A DNA stretch of 64,000 nt, taken from assembly GCF_036226925.1 (NCBI RefSeq), contig NZ_CP109031.1, positions 558,001 to 622,000 of the forward strand, written 5' to 3'. Origin of the DNA: Streptomyces sp. NBC_00659 (GTDB lineage: Bacteria > Actinomycetota > Actinomycetes > Streptomycetales > Streptomycetaceae). Positions 1 through 7,789 of this stretch are shown here, one piece after another. The notes beneath the pieces were generated by a model. The model saw nothing but the letters and a program-made list of their open reading frames with translations. It had not been told where the DNA came from and did no database searches. Position 1 is the stretch's first letter. Every line of letters begins with the position of its first letter. The position numbers and the translations under genes are program-made.

Positions 1-115
1 TCTCGGGTCGGTCGACACAGCGGCGAGCCTCCTCCCGCGCCCGGACCCGGCGGTCCGGTTCACGTGCCCCGGCAGCCCCGGCACGCTCCTGAAGCGGCAC
101 CGTGCGCCTGACGGA

Positions 116-262
116 CTACCCGTCCGGCCACCACGTTCGCGCGATGTCTTTTCGGACCTCGGGGCGCCGACGCTGTTCCGTCTCCCCGGGCATCTCCTCG
201 GGCGCGCGACCACGGGGCTCGGACTTCTTGTCGTGCTTCTTCTGCACCAACTCTCGACGCAT
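116..262 (-). CDS. small basic hypothetical protein (48 aa)
   Basis: A 48-residue reading frame rich in Lys, Arg and Glu that ends in a tryptophan pair (TWWPDG). The ATG at 262 is preceded by a strong purine-rich ribosome site (GAGAGGAG, then AGGAGG). Most third codon positions are G or C, as in neighbouring real genes. It has no signal peptide or membrane segment and looks soluble and possibly disordered. No family is recognised. It lies alone, downstream of the HxlR gene on the same strand. Overlapping frames on both strands are shadows. The call rests on composition and the ribosome site only. Confidence 0.45.
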   Translation of the reverse strand: MRRELVQKKHDKKSEPRGRAPEEMPGETEQRRRPEVRKDIARTWWPDG

Positions 263-407
263 CCTCCTGCTCCTCTCCCAAGTTTCGCGATATGCCCGCT
301 TTAGGCATGTTTCAACCACATTACAGAGATGCGGCCCTCCATCGCCCCACAAGGGCCCTCCCCCTTCGGCCCACTACCGACCGGGGCGGTTCGATTCGCC
401 GGGCACC

Positions 408-767
408 TCACACCTCCAGGGAATCCTGGCCGTCCTGCGGCTGGGCCTGCGCCTGCGCCCATACGGTCGCCCAGTCGCCGAGTGGGCGGAGTGCGTCACC
501 GAGGGCTGTTCCGAGGTGGGTGAGCTCATAGCCGTCGGGCGAGTTGGCAACGATCCCGCTCGACGTGAGTTCGCGGAGCCGCTGGTAGAGGACGCTGGAC
601 GACAGGCCCTCGCACCGCGCCAGCAGCGCGCGGGCACCGAGTGGCCCCTCGCGCAGCTCCCAGAGGATGCGCAGTGCCCAGCGACGGCCGAACAGGTCCA
701 TCGCGGCCATGACCGGGCGGCCGGTCACGGAGCCGCGAACCGGCACTCCTGGGCGCGGTGTCGACAT
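408..767 (-). CDS. HxlR-family winged-helix transcriptional regulator
   Basis: A 119-residue protein with the HxlR winged-helix fold. The segment from about residue 18 (MAAMDLFGRRWALRILWEL) through the recognition helix (SSSVLYQRLRELTSSGIV) and the wing (YELTHLG) is characteristic. HxlR proteins bind DNA as dimers and usually control divergent redox or detoxification genes. It is transcribed away from the CMD/PhzF operon, with an 86-base gap that holds two near-identical 17-bp palindromes, so it most likely regulates that operon and itself. The inducer is unknown, and there is no cysteine-rich sensor segment. Confidence 0.9.
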   Translation of the reverse strand: MSTPRPGVPVRGSVTGRPVMAAMDLFGRRWALRILWELREGPLGARALLARCEGLSSSVLYQRLRELTSSGIVANSPDGYELTHLGTALGDALRPLGDWATVWAQAQAQPQDGQDSLEV

Positions 768-779
768 GACCCTCCTTGC

Positions 780-833
780 GTTTCGTTATTCGAAACACTA
801 GCGTCGGCGACCGTGCGTTTCTGATTTCGAAAC
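780..833. promoter_or_regulatory. paired 17-bp palindromic operators, probably for the HxlR regulator
   Basis: Two 17-base inverted repeats of the same form lie between the divergent HxlR and CMD genes. The first (780-796) is GTTTCG, 5 bases, CGAAAC. The second (817-833) is GTTTC, 7 bases, GAAAC. They share the consensus GTTTCNNNNTTCGAAAC and their centres are 37 bases apart. Position and symmetry fit a dimeric winged-helix repressor covering both promoters. Binding by this HxlR protein is inferred. Confidence 0.75.
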
Positions 834-853
834 AACGCCTACCGGGAGAGCCG

Positions 854-1426
854 ATGCCGCGGATAACCCCGCTGGAGCCGCCGTACACCGACCAGGCCGA
901 CGCGCTGTTCGCGCGGATGATGCCCGGGGGAGCTCCGCCCATCGGGCTGTTCCGGATGTTCGCCAGAAACCTCCCGATGACCGGCGCCATGCACGGCTGG
1001 GGCCGTTACGAGCTGGGCCGGCAGCTGACCCTCACCCTGCGGGAACGCGAGATCGTCATCGACCGGACGTGCGCGCTGTGCGGCTGCGCCTACGAATGGG
1101 GCGTGCACGTGATGACGTACGCCGAGCGGGCCGGCCTCACCCACGAGCAGACGGCGTCGCTGGTTCACGGCGGTCCCGCCGACGCGTGCTGGACGTCCGA
1201 GCGGGAACGGCTGCTCATCCTGGCCGTCGACGCGTTGCACGAGCACTCCGACATCCACGACGCGCTGTGGGCACGGCTCGCATCGGCGTTCGACGAGCTC
1301 CAGTTGCTCGACCTTCTCCTGCTGTGCGGCTGGTACCACGCCGTCAGCTTCGCCGCGCGAGCCGCGCGCCTGCCGCACGAGCCCGGCGCACCGGAGTTCG
1401 CCGACTTCCTCCCCCACTCGCGATGA
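854..1426 (+). CDS. carboxymuconolactone decarboxylase (AhpD-like) family protein
   Basis: A 190-residue protein of the CMD/AhpD fold. The signature helix carries Cys73-x2-Cys76 followed by the YEWGVHV segment with His85, the usual redox CxxC plus His arrangement (EIVIDRTCALCGCAYEW). The ATG at 854 is chosen because GGGAG lies 5 bases upstream and similarity begins there; a longer frame from the TTG at 776 would run through the operators. Such proteins are small peroxidases or hydroperoxide-linked enzymes, often paired with HxlR or TetR regulators. Its stop overlaps the PhzF start (ATGA), so the two are translationally coupled. The substrate is unknown. Confidence 0.85.
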   Translation: MPRITPLEPPYTDQADALFARMMPGGAPPIGLFRMFARNLPMTGAMHGWGRYELGRQLTLTLREREIVIDRTCALCGCAYEWGVHVMTYAERAGLTHEQTASLVHGGPADACWTSERERLLILAVDALHEHSDIHDALWARLASAFDELQLLDLLLLCGWYHAVSFAARAARLPHEPGAPEFADFLPHSR

Positions 1427-2370
1427 GTCGTCGCCCGTCCGGGTCGTCCGCTGGTCCGGAGGGCCTTCCCGTCACGCTCGTGCGGGCATGCTTGCGCGAG
1501 GGACGTGGCGGCAGCCCGACGGCGGTCGTGTACGAGGGGCTCTCGGTCCGGGCCGGCAGCCCGTTGACCGACGACGAGCGACGCCGCCTGCCCGCGCTGG
1601 CCGGCACCTCCCACGCGGTCTTCCTCTCGGACGACCGCTCTGCGGCGGACGGCCGGGCGTACGAACGGCCCGTGGTCTCGGCGCGCTTCTTCACCAGGGA
1701 GGGGGAACTGCCCGCGTGCGGCCACGGGACTGTGGCGGCGCTGGCCTTCCTCGCGGCACATGCGGACCGCAAGGAGTGCCGGGTCGACGTGCGGGTGTCC
1801 GGACGAGTCGTCAAGGGGCACGCGGTCCGCGGGACCTCGTCGTCCGTCCATGTCACCTTCGAGGCCGGGCCGATCGACCTGCGTAAGCCCACGTCACGGG
1901 AACTCGCGCTCCTTCTCCCCGTTCTGGGACTCCCCGCGGTGAGTTCCTCAGGGGCCTGCGTCGCCACGCTGGGACGTCCGCGGCTGCTGGTCCCCGTCAC
2001 CGACCGATCCGCTCTCGCAGCCCTGTCCCCCGCTCCCGACCGGCTCGCCGCCGCGTGTGACCGTCTGGGCCTGCTGGGCTGCTTCGCCCACTCCCCTGTG
2101 CCGGCCACGGCCCGGGCCGAGGCCCGCATGTTCGCTCCATCGATCGGCGTACCCGAGGACATCGCCAACGTGAACAGCTCCGCCTGCCTGGCCGCCCACC
2201 TGTTCGCCCGACACGGCACCACCCGGATCGACGTCGACATGGGCGATGCCCTGGGCTTTCCTTCCACGGTCACCACCGGCACACGCCACGGTTCCCAGGG
2301 TTCGCCGAGTCAGCCTGTCGACATCACCGGCGCCGCACGGATCGGGCAAGTGCTCCACCTGTCCAGGTGA
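1423..2370 (+). CDS. PhzF-family isomerase
   Basis: A 315-residue protein of the PhzF/diaminopimelate epimerase-like fold, with the two-lobe pattern: an N-terminal FFTREGELPACGHGTVAAL segment (about residues 89-107) and a C-terminal ARMFAPSIGVPEDIANVNS segment. In well-studied PhzF a glutamate in a SET motif acts as the base. Here the corresponding place reads GTSHAVF, so that Glu appears replaced by His, which may mean altered chemistry. The start overlaps the stop of the CMD gene by four bases. No phenazine genes are near, so this is more likely a general isomerase of the family than a phenazine enzyme. Confidence 0.85.
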   Translation: MSRRPSGSSAGPEGLPVTLVRACLREGRGGSPTAVVYEGLSVRAGSPLTDDERRRLPALAGTSHAVFLSDDRSAADGRAYERPVVSARFFTREGELPACGHGTVAALAFLAAHADRKECRVDVRVSGRVVKGHAVRGTSSSVHVTFEAGPIDLRKPTSRELALLLPVLGLPAVSSSGACVATLGRPRLLVPVTDRSALAALSPAPDRLAAACDRLGLLGCFAHSPVPATARAEARMFAPSIGVPEDIANVNSSACLAAHLFARHGTTRIDVDMGDALGFPSTVTTGTRHGSQGSPSQPVDITGAARIGQVLHLSR

Positions 2371-2561
2371 CAGGCTTCGGCAAATCGATCTGCAAGCGCC
2401 GCAACGAGTCGAGCGAACGATCAATGCCCTCAAGGGCTTTCGGGCCGTGGGCACCCGTTTCGACAGGCGAGCGTACGTCGTCCACGGAACCGTGACGGTC
2501 GCTGCCGTCCGACTGTGAGTACGTGTGTGTGCCGCACCGGGAGCCTCACCAAGGGTGGCTG

Positions 2562-3071
2562 TCAGACACGGACAGCACCAGCGACAACGCGGGGAACGAT
2601 CAGATGGTGAAATGGCTGAATAGCCTTGAAGTACAAGCGTCCGACCGGGCGGTGGAACCGAACGACCGTCGTGCACACGCCTTCCCACCCTCCACCAGAG
2701 GAAGACGGACGAACCGCGAAAGAGGAACGGAAGTCCAGGTGCTTGTCGTCGTCTCCGCACAAGACCTCGGCCTCGGTCACGGCCAGCAATCGGAAGGGCC
2801 CCATCTTCAGGCCGGGCTCGATCCGGATGTCCTGCACCGGGACGCGCTTCTGCGACTGGAGTCCGAAGGGCGCCATCAACATGTCCCGCAGGGTAAGCAG
2901 CCTGTGCACCCACTCAGGAGTCCCGGTGAAGACCATACGGGTGAACTCGATCGCGCTGGTATCTGCCGGGAGATCCACGGCCACCGCATCCACATGGTCA
3001 TAGCCGCCGAGACTTGCCACGGCACTCTCGACAACGGGCCTCGTGTGTTTACGGACTTGCACGTCAGCCAT
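2562..3071 (-). CDS. DUF2867 domain-containing protein
   Basis: A 169-residue soluble protein with the layout of the DUF2867 family: WVHRLLTLRDMLMAPFGL in the first half, a GDDDKHLDFRSSF strand, and a C-terminal FHRPVGRLYFKAIQPFHHLIV segment. The biochemical role of DUF2867 is unknown; it often occurs fused or next to NmrA-like NAD(P)-binding proteins. That matches the NmrA-like remnant immediately upstream on the same strand (3105-3603), so the two probably once formed an operon. No signal peptide was seen. Confidence 0.75.
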   Translation of the reverse strand: MADVQVRKHTRPVVESAVASLGGYDHVDAVAVDLPADTSAIEFTRMVFTGTPEWVHRLLTLRDMLMAPFGLQSQKRVPVQDIRIEPGLKMGPFRLLAVTEAEVLCGDDDKHLDFRSSFAVRPSSSGGGWEGVCTTVVRFHRPVGRLYFKAIQPFHHLIVPRVVAGAVRV

Positions 3072-3104
3072 GATCAGGATCCCTCCCCCGTGATGGTCCT
3101 ACCC

Positions 3105-3603
3105 CTATGCCCCTGATTCTTCACCACCATCGGGGGCGGACCGCGCTCCACGCGCCGTCATCCGCCGGACAGCGGGCTGTGCGAGGGTTGCCGTGAGCAC
3201 GGATTGCGGTGCGCGGCCCAGCAGTTGACGCAGATCACCGTCGGTGCGGGACATGAAGCCGGCCGCGATGGCGGAGTAGGTTCCCACCAGCATCGGTGCC
3301 TGAAACGGCTCGGCGCCGGGGGCGGCGACGCGCGCGGGTCCGGGAGAGGGGCTCCGGCTCGTAGGTGACGTGCGGGCCGTACGCGCGGGCCAGATCGGCG
3401 CCGCCGATGGCCTGCTCGCCGACGAGTTCATGGATGCGCCCCGCATGAGCGGGTGCCTCCACCGTCACGCGTGCCGCGGCATCGGCCAGATCCGCCCGTG
3501 CAACAGCGGCCAGTCGGCCCTCGCCGAGCGGGGCGGTGATCCGCCGGCCCGGGGTGGCTTCTCTCGCGAGGCGGTGCTGCCGGCGCAGCGTGTCGTCGGG
3601 CAC
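3105..3603 (-). pseudogene. remnant of an NmrA-like NAD(P)-binding oxidoreductase
   Basis: Two adjoining frames each carry part of the C-terminal half of an NmrA/SDR-type protein. One holds ITAPLGEGRLAAVARADLAD followed by a GRIHELVGEQAIGGADLA segment. The other, after a frameshift near 3340, holds FQAPMLVGTYSAIAAGFMS and TDGDLRQLLGRAPQS. The nucleotide-binding N-terminal half (GxxGxxG) is absent, so the gene is both truncated and frameshifted. It sits directly upstream of the DUF2867 gene in the same orientation, a common pairing. Family assignment is by motif memory. Confidence 0.6.
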
Positions 3604-3962
3604 GCGCCGGTCAGTCGGCCACAGCCTGTTCGGGTCAGGCAGGTGTCGAGGTCGGGCAGGAAGCGCAGGGCGACGATGGGCGGCCGCGCCGACGGGGTCC
3701 GCTCCACGAGAGCAGCACGGACGTGGCGCTCCAGGTTCGTGCTGCTCCCCGTCAAGTTCTTCCGTTCAGTCTGCTGAAGCCCGGTGGGGCAGCGGTCCTT
3801 CTCGCTTCGACAGCACGAGCCGGTTTCTCATGTCAGTGGGTTTCGGCTCCCGTTGGCGAGCGTTCGGGCATGATCTGTCAGTGTGATTCGGCCCCCATCA
3901 GTGCGTCGTGGTGTGTGGCTCTGGCGACGGTCTCGCCCCATGAGGGCACCAGTGACGGGGAG
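3604..3962. other. gene-poor decayed stretch between two gene remnants
   Basis: No frame here shows convincing protein character. Open frames on both strands have no recognisable motifs. It is probably the eroded remainder of the neighbouring truncated genes. Confidence 0.4.
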
Positions 3963-4112
3963 ATGCGTGTGATCGTCTGGGTGAACGGCGCGTTTGGCAG
4001 CGGGAAGAGCACACTGGTCGATGAACTGCGTCCGCGTTGGCCCGAGGCACTGGTCTACGACCTGGCGGGAGGGGGTTGTTCCGGCCGTGCGCCATTCCCC
4101 TCCGGCCAGTAG
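3963..4112 (+). pseudogene. N-terminal fragment of a P-loop ATPase/kinase
   Basis: The frame begins MRVIVWVNGAFGSGKSTLVDEL, a clean Walker A (GAFGSGKST) at the extreme N-terminus, followed by RWPEALVYDLAGGG, and then stops after 49 residues. Full-length relatives (small AAA or kinase-like ATP/GTP-binding proteins) run about 170-200 residues with a Walker B and lid. Everything after the first helix is missing, and the following sequence belongs to the convergent IMP dehydrogenase gene. It is a 3'-truncated remnant. Confidence 0.65.
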
Positions 4113-4136
4113 TCCTCGATGGGCCTCGGCGGCTTG

Positions 4137-5633
4137 TCAGGAGACCGTCGTCGGGGCGTCTCGCAGGGTGACGTTGGCGTGGCTCTCCTGGAAGCTCTGG
4201 TCCGAGACGAGCGTCAGCCGGGCCGTGGACTGGAACTCCGGCAGGGTGGCGGAGCCGCAGGAGACCATCGTGGTCTTGAGCTTGGCGACGGTCAGGGCGA
4301 GCCCTTCGTCGAGGTCGCCCGCGTAGGGGACGTAGCCGTCCACGCCTTCCTCGAAGACCAGCCCCTGGCCTCCCTGGCCGTAACGCTGCCAGTTGCGGGC
4401 ACGGTTGGAGCCCTCGCCCCAGTACTCCTTCACGAAGCCGTCGCGGGTGGGCAGTTTCGCGCCGGCCGCTTGGTCGAAGCGTGCGAAGTATCGCCCCATC
4501 ATGACGAAGTCGGCCCCCATCGCCAGCGCCAGGGCCACGTGGTAGTCGTGGACCAGGCCGCCGTCGGAGCAGATCGGCACATACTCGCCGGTGCGCTCTC
4601 GGAAGGCGTCTCGGGCTGCCGCGACGTCCAGCACAGCGCTGGCCTGGCCGCGGCCGATGCCCTTCTGGTCTCGAGTGATGCAGATGGAACCGCCGCCCAC
4701 ACCGACCTTGACGAAGTCCGCCCCCGCCTCGGCGAGGAAGGTGAACGCCTCGCCGTCGACCACGTTGCCGCCGCCGACCGGGATCTCGGGATAGTGCTTC
4801 TTCACCCAGTTCAGGGCCTGTGCCTGCCAGTCGCTGTAGCCGTCGGACGAGTCGAAGCACAAGGCGTCCGCGCCCGCCTCCACCAGGGCCGGAATGCGCT
4901 CCTGGTAGTCATGGGTGTTGACGCCCGCGCCCACACGCAGGCGCTTGGCGGCGTCCACGACCTGGTTCGGGAATCGCTTGTTGTCCGTGTAGTCGGACCG
5001 GAACACCAGATACTGCAGGTTGCCCTCGCCGTCCACCACTGGGAGGCAGTCCAGCCGTTCGTCCCACAGCCGGGCGTTGGCCTCGGAAAGCGTGGCGTCA
5101 GGCCCGGCATGGGGCAGGTCGGCGATGGCGGTCATGCGCTCGCTGACCGGTTCGGCGAGGTCGTGGCGTTGCGGGTGGAAGTCGCGGGAGGTCACCAGGC
5201 CGAGCAGGCGTCCGGCGGCGGTCCCGTCGTGGGTGACCGCGGCGGTGCTGTGACCTGTGCGGCGCATGACGTCGACGAGGAGGCCCAGGCTGTCGTCGGG
5301 CCGGACGTTCGTATCGCTGGTGACGAATCCGGCCTTGAAGTTCTTCACTTGGCAGACCGCGGCGACCTGGTCCTGGATCGACTGGTTGTGGTGCAGGAAG
5401 CTCAGACCGCCGTTGCGAGCGAGCGCGATCGCGAGTTCCGGTGTGCTGACGGCCTGCATGATCGCGGACGTGAACGGGGAGTGCAGCTCGATCGCCGACG
5501 GCTCGCCCACGATGTGCCGCACCAGAGGCGTGCGCAGCTCGACCGTCGTGGGCGAGCAGTCGGTCCGGGTCCGGTTGGGCAAGAGCAGAAACTCGTTGAA
5601 CGTCCGTGAGACCTCGGCGATGATCTGTGCCAC
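4137..5633 (-). CDS. guaB: IMP dehydrogenase
   Basis: A 498-residue enzyme that would oxidise IMP to XMP with NAD, the committed step to GMP. The barrel and inserted CBS pair (about residues 100-220) are intact. The catalytic loop GGGSICITR places the nucleophile at Cys318. The distal flap contains the Arg417-Tyr418 pair (NWQRYGQ) that marks dehydrogenases rather than GMP reductases, followed by FEEGVDGYVPYAGDL. The GTG start at 5633 is chosen because a perfect AGGAGG lies 5 bases upstream. The sequence differs from the housekeeping actinobacterial GuaB2 pattern (SICITR rather than SICTTR), so it may be a second, divergent IMPDH. It stands alone. Confidence 0.85.
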   Translation of the reverse strand: MAQIIAEVSRTFNEFLLLPNRTRTDCSPTTVELRTPLVRHIVGEPSAIELHSPFTSAIMQAVSTPELAIALARNGGLSFLHHNQSIQDQVAAVCQVKNFKAGFVTSDTNVRPDDSLGLLVDVMRRTGHSTAAVTHDGTAAGRLLGLVTSRDFHPQRHDLAEPVSERMTAIADLPHAGPDATLSEANARLWDERLDCLPVVDGEGNLQYLVFRSDYTDNKRFPNQVVDAAKRLRVGAGVNTHDYQERIPALVEAGADALCFDSSDGYSDWQAQALNWVKKHYPEIPVGGGNVVDGEAFTFLAEAGADFVKVGVGGGSICITRDQKGIGRGQASAVLDVAAARDAFRERTGEYVPICSDGGLVHDYHVALALAMGADFVMMGRYFARFDQAAGAKLPTRDGFVKEYWGEGSNRARNWQRYGQGGQGLVFEEGVDGYVPYAGDLDEGLALTVAKLKTTMVSCGSATLPEFQSTARLTLVSDQSFQESHANVTLRDAPTTVS

Positions 5634-5913
5634 TCGTTCCTCCTGACCCGTCGGCCGGGCCCGACTGCCCCGCCGTGAAGAGCGCCCCCGTGTCCCAGGA
5701 CCCGGGCAGGCAGGGGTCGGCAAGGCAGCAGTGGAGGTGCCACAAACCGCGGCAGAGCCCTGACCGGCCCGTGGAACGAACGGGTGCGGTCGTGACCTGG
5801 CACCTTATCGATTGGCCGACCGCAGCACGAATCGTGCCCCTCAGTGACACCACGAAGGAGTGGTGGCTCGGTGAACGTCACCCGTCCGCCGGAGCCGCTG
5901 CCCCGGTGGCGGT

Positions 5914-6195
5914 TCATCCCGCCCGCACAGACGGATCCCTCGCCCCCGGTTCCGCCTCCAGAACGGCGATCTGCTCGGGGAAGTCCCCGGCCAGGGCGGG
6001 GAACAGACCCCGTTCCTCCACCTGGGTGTGCGGGCCGAGCACGGTCGCGAACTCCCGGGCTGTCCGCGCCATCTCCGCCGCGCCACCCTCCTGGTGAGCG
6101 GGGCGGAGGTGGCTGATCAGGCGGACGGCCTCGTCGTGTTCGCGGGTCAGCTCGTCGATCGTCGTCAGGGACTGGCAGCCGCAGTACTCACACAC
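5914..6195 (-). CDS. hemerythrin (HHE cation-binding) domain protein
   Basis: A 93-residue protein opening with a Cys-rich tag (CEYCGCQ), then TRELxHDE-type helices: His20 in LTREHDEAV, His29 and His34 in LISHLRPAH, and a second helix with HTQVEERGLFP. These supply the His/Glu ligands of a di-iron hemerythrin site, though the protein is short and ends just after the second helix pair. The start is GTG at 6195 with GGGAG upstream. It follows narK by 47 bases on the same strand, so it is co-transcribed with the nitrate/nitrite transporter. Hemerythrins of this sort bind O2 or NO; an NO-sensing or scavenging role fits the context. Confidence 0.8.
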   Translation of the reverse strand: MCEYCGCQSLTTIDELTREHDEAVRLISHLRPAHQEGGAAEMARTAREFATVLGPHTQVEERGLFPALAGDFPEQIAVLEAEPGARDPSVRAG

Positions 6196-6242
6196 CGGGC
6201 TTCTCCCTGTCCTTCGTCGCCGTCGGTCCCGTGCGTTCGCCG

Positions 6243-7535
6243 TCAGGCCGGGTGGCCGACGGTGCGGTGCTCGCCCGCGCTCGTGGTGCCCGGCGTGCTC
6301 CCGCGGGCTTCCACGGCGGCGCGAACACCGGTCAGCGTGTAGATCAGCGCCACGGCGGCCACGACCGCGAGCAGGGCGAGACCGGCCGCGTACGTGCCGT
6401 ACGCGCCGTACAGCGAACCCATCAGCAGGGGCGGCAGGAAGCCGCCGAGGCCGCCCGCGGCACCGACCACACCGGTGACCGAGCCGACCTGGTCGGCCGG
6501 GGTCAGCAGCGCCACCAAGGCGAAGACCGCTCCGCTGGCCGCACCGAGCGCGGCCGCCATGGCGAGGAAGGCGACGGTCCCCAGCGGCGCCAGCGCCGGT
6601 GTGGACGACTGCACGAGCGCTCCCGCCACCACCACGGCCAGCGAGCCGGCCACCACCCGCACCGGGCCGATACGGTCCGACAGCCAGCCACCCATCGGGC
6701 GCATCGCCACCGCGAGGAGCACGAACCCGGCCATGCGGTTCGCGGCGTCCGCCTGGGTCAGGCCGTAGCCGGTCTTGAGGTAGGTGGGCAGGTAGACGGA
6801 GAAGGCGACATAGCCGCCGAAGGCCACGGCGTAGAGCGCGGACGCCTGCCACGTGATGCCCAGCCTGGCGGTGGCGGCCAGCCGGCGGCCCAGCGGCTCG
6901 GTCGGGACGGTACGGCCGGGTGCGTCGCGCAGCAGCAGCGCGGCGACGACGGCGTAGACGGCCAGGACCGCGGCGGTGATCAGGAACGGTGTGGTCGTAC
7001 CGTGCGCGTCGACCAGCTTCACGGTGGTCAGGGCGCTGATGGCGGTGCCGCCCATGCCGGCGCCGAAGATGCCGATGGCCAGGCCGCGCCGCTCGGGCGG
7101 GAACCAGGCGTTCACCAGGGGCACGCCGACGGCGAAGGTGGTGCCACCGACACCGAGGAAGAACCCGCCGATCAGCAACGCGGTGAGGGAAGAGTGCCCG
7201 GCCAGGCCGAGGTAGAGCACCGGCAGGATGGTGACGGCCGACACGGTCGGGAACATGATGCGACCGCCGTACCGGTCGGTCAGCGCGCCGACCGGGACAC
7301 GGCCCAGGGAACCGACCACGACGGGCACCGCCACCAGCAGCGACTGCTGGAACGACGACAGCTCGAGTGTGTCCTTGAACCGGGGACCGAGCGGGCTGAC
7401 CAGGGCCCAGGCCCAGAAGTTCACGGCAAAGCCGACGGTGGCCAGAGCCAGCATCAGCCACGCCTGCCGGGACACCGGTGCCTCCGACGGCGAGCTGCCG
7501 TCCTTCGACTTCAATGGCTGGACCATGCTGTCCAT
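6243..7535 (-). CDS. narK: NarK-type nitrate/nitrite MFS transporter
   Basis: A 430-residue integral membrane protein of the major facilitator superfamily with about 12 hydrophobic helices. Nitrate-porter features include the early FAVNFWAWALVSPLGPRFK segment and glycine-rich helices such as GIFGAGMGGTAISAL and GVVGAAGGLGGFLPPL, which correspond to the nitrate signature motifs of the NNP family. It would import nitrate and/or exchange it for nitrite. ATG at 7535 is used; the next ATG three codons in is also possible because the purine-rich stretch lies very close. It is followed by hemerythrin. A dormancy-box-like palindrome lies about 115 bases upstream. Confidence 0.93.
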   Translation of the reverse strand: MDSMVQPLKSKDGSSPSEAPVSRQAWLMLALATVGFAVNFWAWALVSPLGPRFKDTLELSSFQQSLLVAVPVVVGSLGRVPVGALTDRYGGRIMFPTVSAVTILPVLYLGLAGHSSLTALLIGGFFLGVGGTTFAVGVPLVNAWFPPERRGLAIGIFGAGMGGTAISALTTVKLVDAHGTTTPFLITAAVLAVYAVVAALLLRDAPGRTVPTEPLGRRLAATARLGITWQASALYAVAFGGYVAFSVYLPTYLKTGYGLTQADAANRMAGFVLLAVAMRPMGGWLSDRIGPVRVVAGSLAVVVAGALVQSSTPALAPLGTVAFLAMAAALGAASGAVFALVALLTPADQVGSVTGVVGAAGGLGGFLPPLLMGSLYGAYGTYAAGLALLAVVAAVALIYTLTGVRAAVEARGSTPGTTSAGEHRTVGHPA

Positions 7536-7649
7536 CCCCTCCCTCTCACGGTGGTGCCGCAGCACCGGGATCCCCCAGGCACCGCAGGCCTCTCGCCGGC
7601 GGGCCGGAACCCCACCGACCACCATGGGCCCGCGTTCCTCCCCGTACAT

Positions 7650-7664
7650 GGGGCCATGAGTCCC
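7650..7664. promoter_or_regulatory. candidate DevR/OsdR-type dormancy box upstream of narK
   Basis: GGGGCCATGAGTCCC is an imperfect palindrome in the divergent gap between narK and the PNPOX-like gene. It resembles the DevR half-site pattern GGGxC...GTCCC and the sites in the narG control region. Assignment to a DevR-type regulator is inferred. Confidence 0.45.
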
Positions 7665-7789
7665 TGCCTCCCGGTCGGACGGTCCCTGATGAGGACCCAA
7701 CCGTTCCTCCACAAGGCCCCCTTCGCCTCCCCCGGACCAGGACCGCCCGGCCCTACACGGTCCTGGGCAGACGGAGAGGCGATGCTTCG

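Noticed and set aside
102..824. Long forward open frame at the left edge
   Set aside because: It runs antisense to the HxlR gene, crosses the operator region and has no motif; a high-GC shadow.
3465..3755. Minus-strand 96-codon frame beside the NmrA remnant
   Set aside because: No recognisable motif and it overlaps the frame that does carry NmrA-like sequence.
4119..5609. 496-codon forward frame opposite guaB
   Set aside because: Exact antisense of the IMP dehydrogenase; composition is that of a complement frame (Val/Gly/Asp/His-rich) with no domain.
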